Shown: piece by piece, positions 62,939 through 64,000 of the stretch | Layout: every line of letters starts with the position of its first letter | Numbering within the stretch: the first letter of the stretch is position 1 | Source of the DNA: Microvirga terricola | GTDB lineage: Bacteria > Pseudomonadota > Alphaproteobacteria > Rhizobiales > Beijerinckiaceae | Assembly (NCBI RefSeq): GCF_011777495.1 | Contig: NZ_JAATJS010000002.1 | Coordinates: 62,001 to 126,000, forward strand | Length of the DNA: 64,000 nucleotides | Direction of reading: 5' to 3' | The notes under the pieces: generated by a model | Databases searched by the model: none | What the model was told of the DNA's origin: nothing | Seen by the model: only the letters and a program-made list of their open reading frames with translations | Made by a program: the position numbers and the translations under genes

Positions 62939-63796
62939 TCAAGCTAGACGCACCCAATCGACGGCTTCAATCGCATAAGGAGCAAACAGGAAATCGCGGA
63001 TCGCGACAATCCGGTTATCCTGCCAGTCGAGCAGAACGAAATGCGCGGGCTTTTCCATTGGACCACCGCTGTCGAACACCAGCATCGCCAGGCGCCCTTC
63101 GACCGCTCCGAAGACGAAACGCCACTTCGTTTCCTCGGCATACCGGGTAAAGTAACGGCCGATGCTCTCACGGCCCTCGAGCTTGAGCCGGTTCACCAGA
63201 TCCAGCTTTACATCGTCCGCGAGCATGGCGCGGATTGCATCGAAATCCCCGTTCTGGAACAGGCGGACATAGGCGGCCATCTTCTGTCGGCTGGCATCCG
63301 ACGTCAGAGGCAGCCGCATATCGTCTGGCTGTTGAGCCAGCTGCCGCAGCGCCACCCGCCCGCGCTGGAGTGCCGATTTGGCCGCGGCCGGTGTGCAATC
63401 GGCGATGGCCGCGATCTCTTCGACCGAGTGGCCGAGAACGTCCTTGAGAATCACGGTGCAGCGCTGAAGTTCGGGCAGTTGCAGGAACGTTTGAAAACCG
63501 ACCACGACAATGTCTGCTTCGGGCATCGGCGCGTCTTCCAGATCTTCGGTGAGCGGAACGACGTTGTTGCGGGAGCGTTGGCGCAGAAAATCCAGGCTCG
63601 TATTATGGGCGATGCGGAGCAGCCAGGCTTCGAGATTTTCCGCTACCGTGCCTTCCGCCCGCGCGCGAAGGGCCTTGATCAACGTATCCTGTAGCACGTC
63701 CTCCCCATCCACGGCCGAACCGACCATGCGAGCGCAATAGCGGTGCAGCCGTGGCCTGAGCTCCCGCAGGAGCTTCTCGAAGTCATCCGCATTCAT
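62939..63796 (-). CDS. ECF sigma factor with SnoaL-like C-terminal domain
   Basis: 285 residues. Sigma region 2 is LRPRLHRYCARMVGSAVDGEDVLQDTLIKAL with AWLLRIAHNTSLDFLR. Region 4 is VILKDVLGHSVEEIAAIADCTPAAAKSALQRGRVALR. The last 110 residues (MAAYVRLFQNGDFDAIRAMLADDVKLDL...) form a SnoaL-like domain, as in SigJ-type ECF factors, where it controls activity in place of an anti-sigma factor. No anti-sigma gene is adjacent. Confidence 0.9.
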   Translation of the reverse strand: MNADDFEKLLRELRPRLHRYCARMVGSAVDGEDVLQDTLIKALRARAEGTVAENLEAWLLRIAHNTSLDFLRQRSRNNVVPLTEDLEDAPMPEADIVVVGFQTFLQLPELQRCTVILKDVLGHSVEEIAAIADCTPAAAKSALQRGRVALRQLAQQPDDMRLPLTSDASRQKMAAYVRLFQNGDFDAIRAMLADDVKLDLVNRLKLEGRESIGRYFTRYAEETKWRFVFGAVEGRLAMLVFDSGGPMEKPAHFVLLDWQDNRIVAIRDFLFAPYAIEAVDWVRLA

Positions 63797-63910
63797 GTAT
63801 CGAGCCTCACCGGTTCTTCTCCCACCGTTAGCCCGTAGGCCATTGGAACGATAGCGCGGGGCGGAGAGAATGTCCGCGCCCGCAAATCCATTCCAGGCAT
63901 GGTTTGGCCC

Positions 63911-64000
63911 TCACCGATTGTTGCTGAGAACCGCTTCGCCCAGGATCGAGTCAAAGGTCGCCAGTTCGAGGAGTTGCGGGAAATAGGCCTTCATCCGCGG
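63911..64000 (-). CDS. Partial gene, C-terminus only
   Basis: The minus-strand frame from the window edge reads MKAYFPQLLELATFDSILGE, then AVLSNNR and TGA. Only 29 residues are visible. I do not recognise the family. It lies 114 nt upstream of the sigma gene on the same strand. Confidence 0.45.
   Translation of the reverse strand, partial: PRMKAYFPQLLELATFDSILGEAVLSNNR

Noticed and set aside
1..64000. Search for tRNA, rRNA and CRISPR arrays
   Set aside because: No cloverleaf-like segment, rRNA stretch or regularly spaced direct repeats were found by reading; a dedicated covariance search was not possible.

Overview
This window looks like a chromosome segment from an alphaproteobacterium, most probably a member of the Hyphomicrobiales (Rhizobiales). 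The GC content is high, there is a Porin_2-type porin, nitric-oxide control is of the NnrR/NsrR style, the nap operon is ordered napEFDABC, and rhizobial-type ABC and catabolic genes are present. The species cannot be fixed from the sequence alone.

Layout. 1-15.7 kb is mixed: an RTX-type secreted protein, a PLP-linked block (glyA, yggS and a MocR-type regulator), a BenE-type permease whose 3' end runs into a decayed integrase, an orphan BrnA-like antitoxin, a TetR regulator, a porin, and an HlyD/small-membrane-protein pair divergent from an AcrR-like regulator. 16-40.6 kb is a dense denitrification and anaerobic-respiration island: an NnrR-like Crp/Fnr regulator, nirK, hemN, nsrR, a group III truncated globin, norCBQD, norEF (norE frameshifted), three small accessory proteins (a 51-residue membrane peptide, DUF2249 and DUF1858), ubiX/ubiD, ubiT/ubiU/ubiV, a second Crp/Fnr regulator, pseudoazurin, nnrS and napEFDABC. 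41-43.6 kb is a copper-handling set (CopC-CopD, YcnI/DUF1775 and a DUF2946-like protein), with two of the three genes disrupted. 44.1-49.7 kb is an IclR-controlled catabolic operon (cupin, a broken small gene, FAH hydrolase, two SDRs, a broken MFS permease). 50.0-60.6 kb is a second catabolic locus (BKACE, class III aminotransferase, LysR, thioesterase, M20 deacylase, polar amino-acid ABC importer, dimethylformamidase-like protein, GNAT). 61.0-63.8 kb has a SorAB-type sulfite dehydrogenase and an ECF sigma factor with a SnoaL-like tail. A further gene is cut by the right edge.

How it works together. Nap reduces periplasmic nitrate, NirK reduces nitrite (probably fed by pseudoazurin), and NorCB reduces NO to N2O. 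NorQ/NorD mature NOR. HemN supplies heme without O2, and UbiT/U/V supply ubiquinone without O2. No nosZ is visible here, so within the window the pathway stops at N2O. Seven matches to TTG-N8-CAA lie in exactly the promoters expected for these genes, and a near-perfect NsrR palindrome sits between nsrR and the globin gene. The two Crp/Fnr proteins contain no cysteine, so neither is a classical O2-sensing Fe-S FNR.

The most promising undescribed system is the 50-60.6 kb locus. Its gene set fits uptake of an amide or N-acyl compound, hydrolysis, transamination to a beta-keto acid, BKACE cleavage with acetyl-CoA, and thioester hydrolysis. Three IS6-family transposase tails are scattered at module edges. 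Several genes carry apparent one-base frameshifts, mostly beside short G/C runs, which could be sequence errors or real decay.
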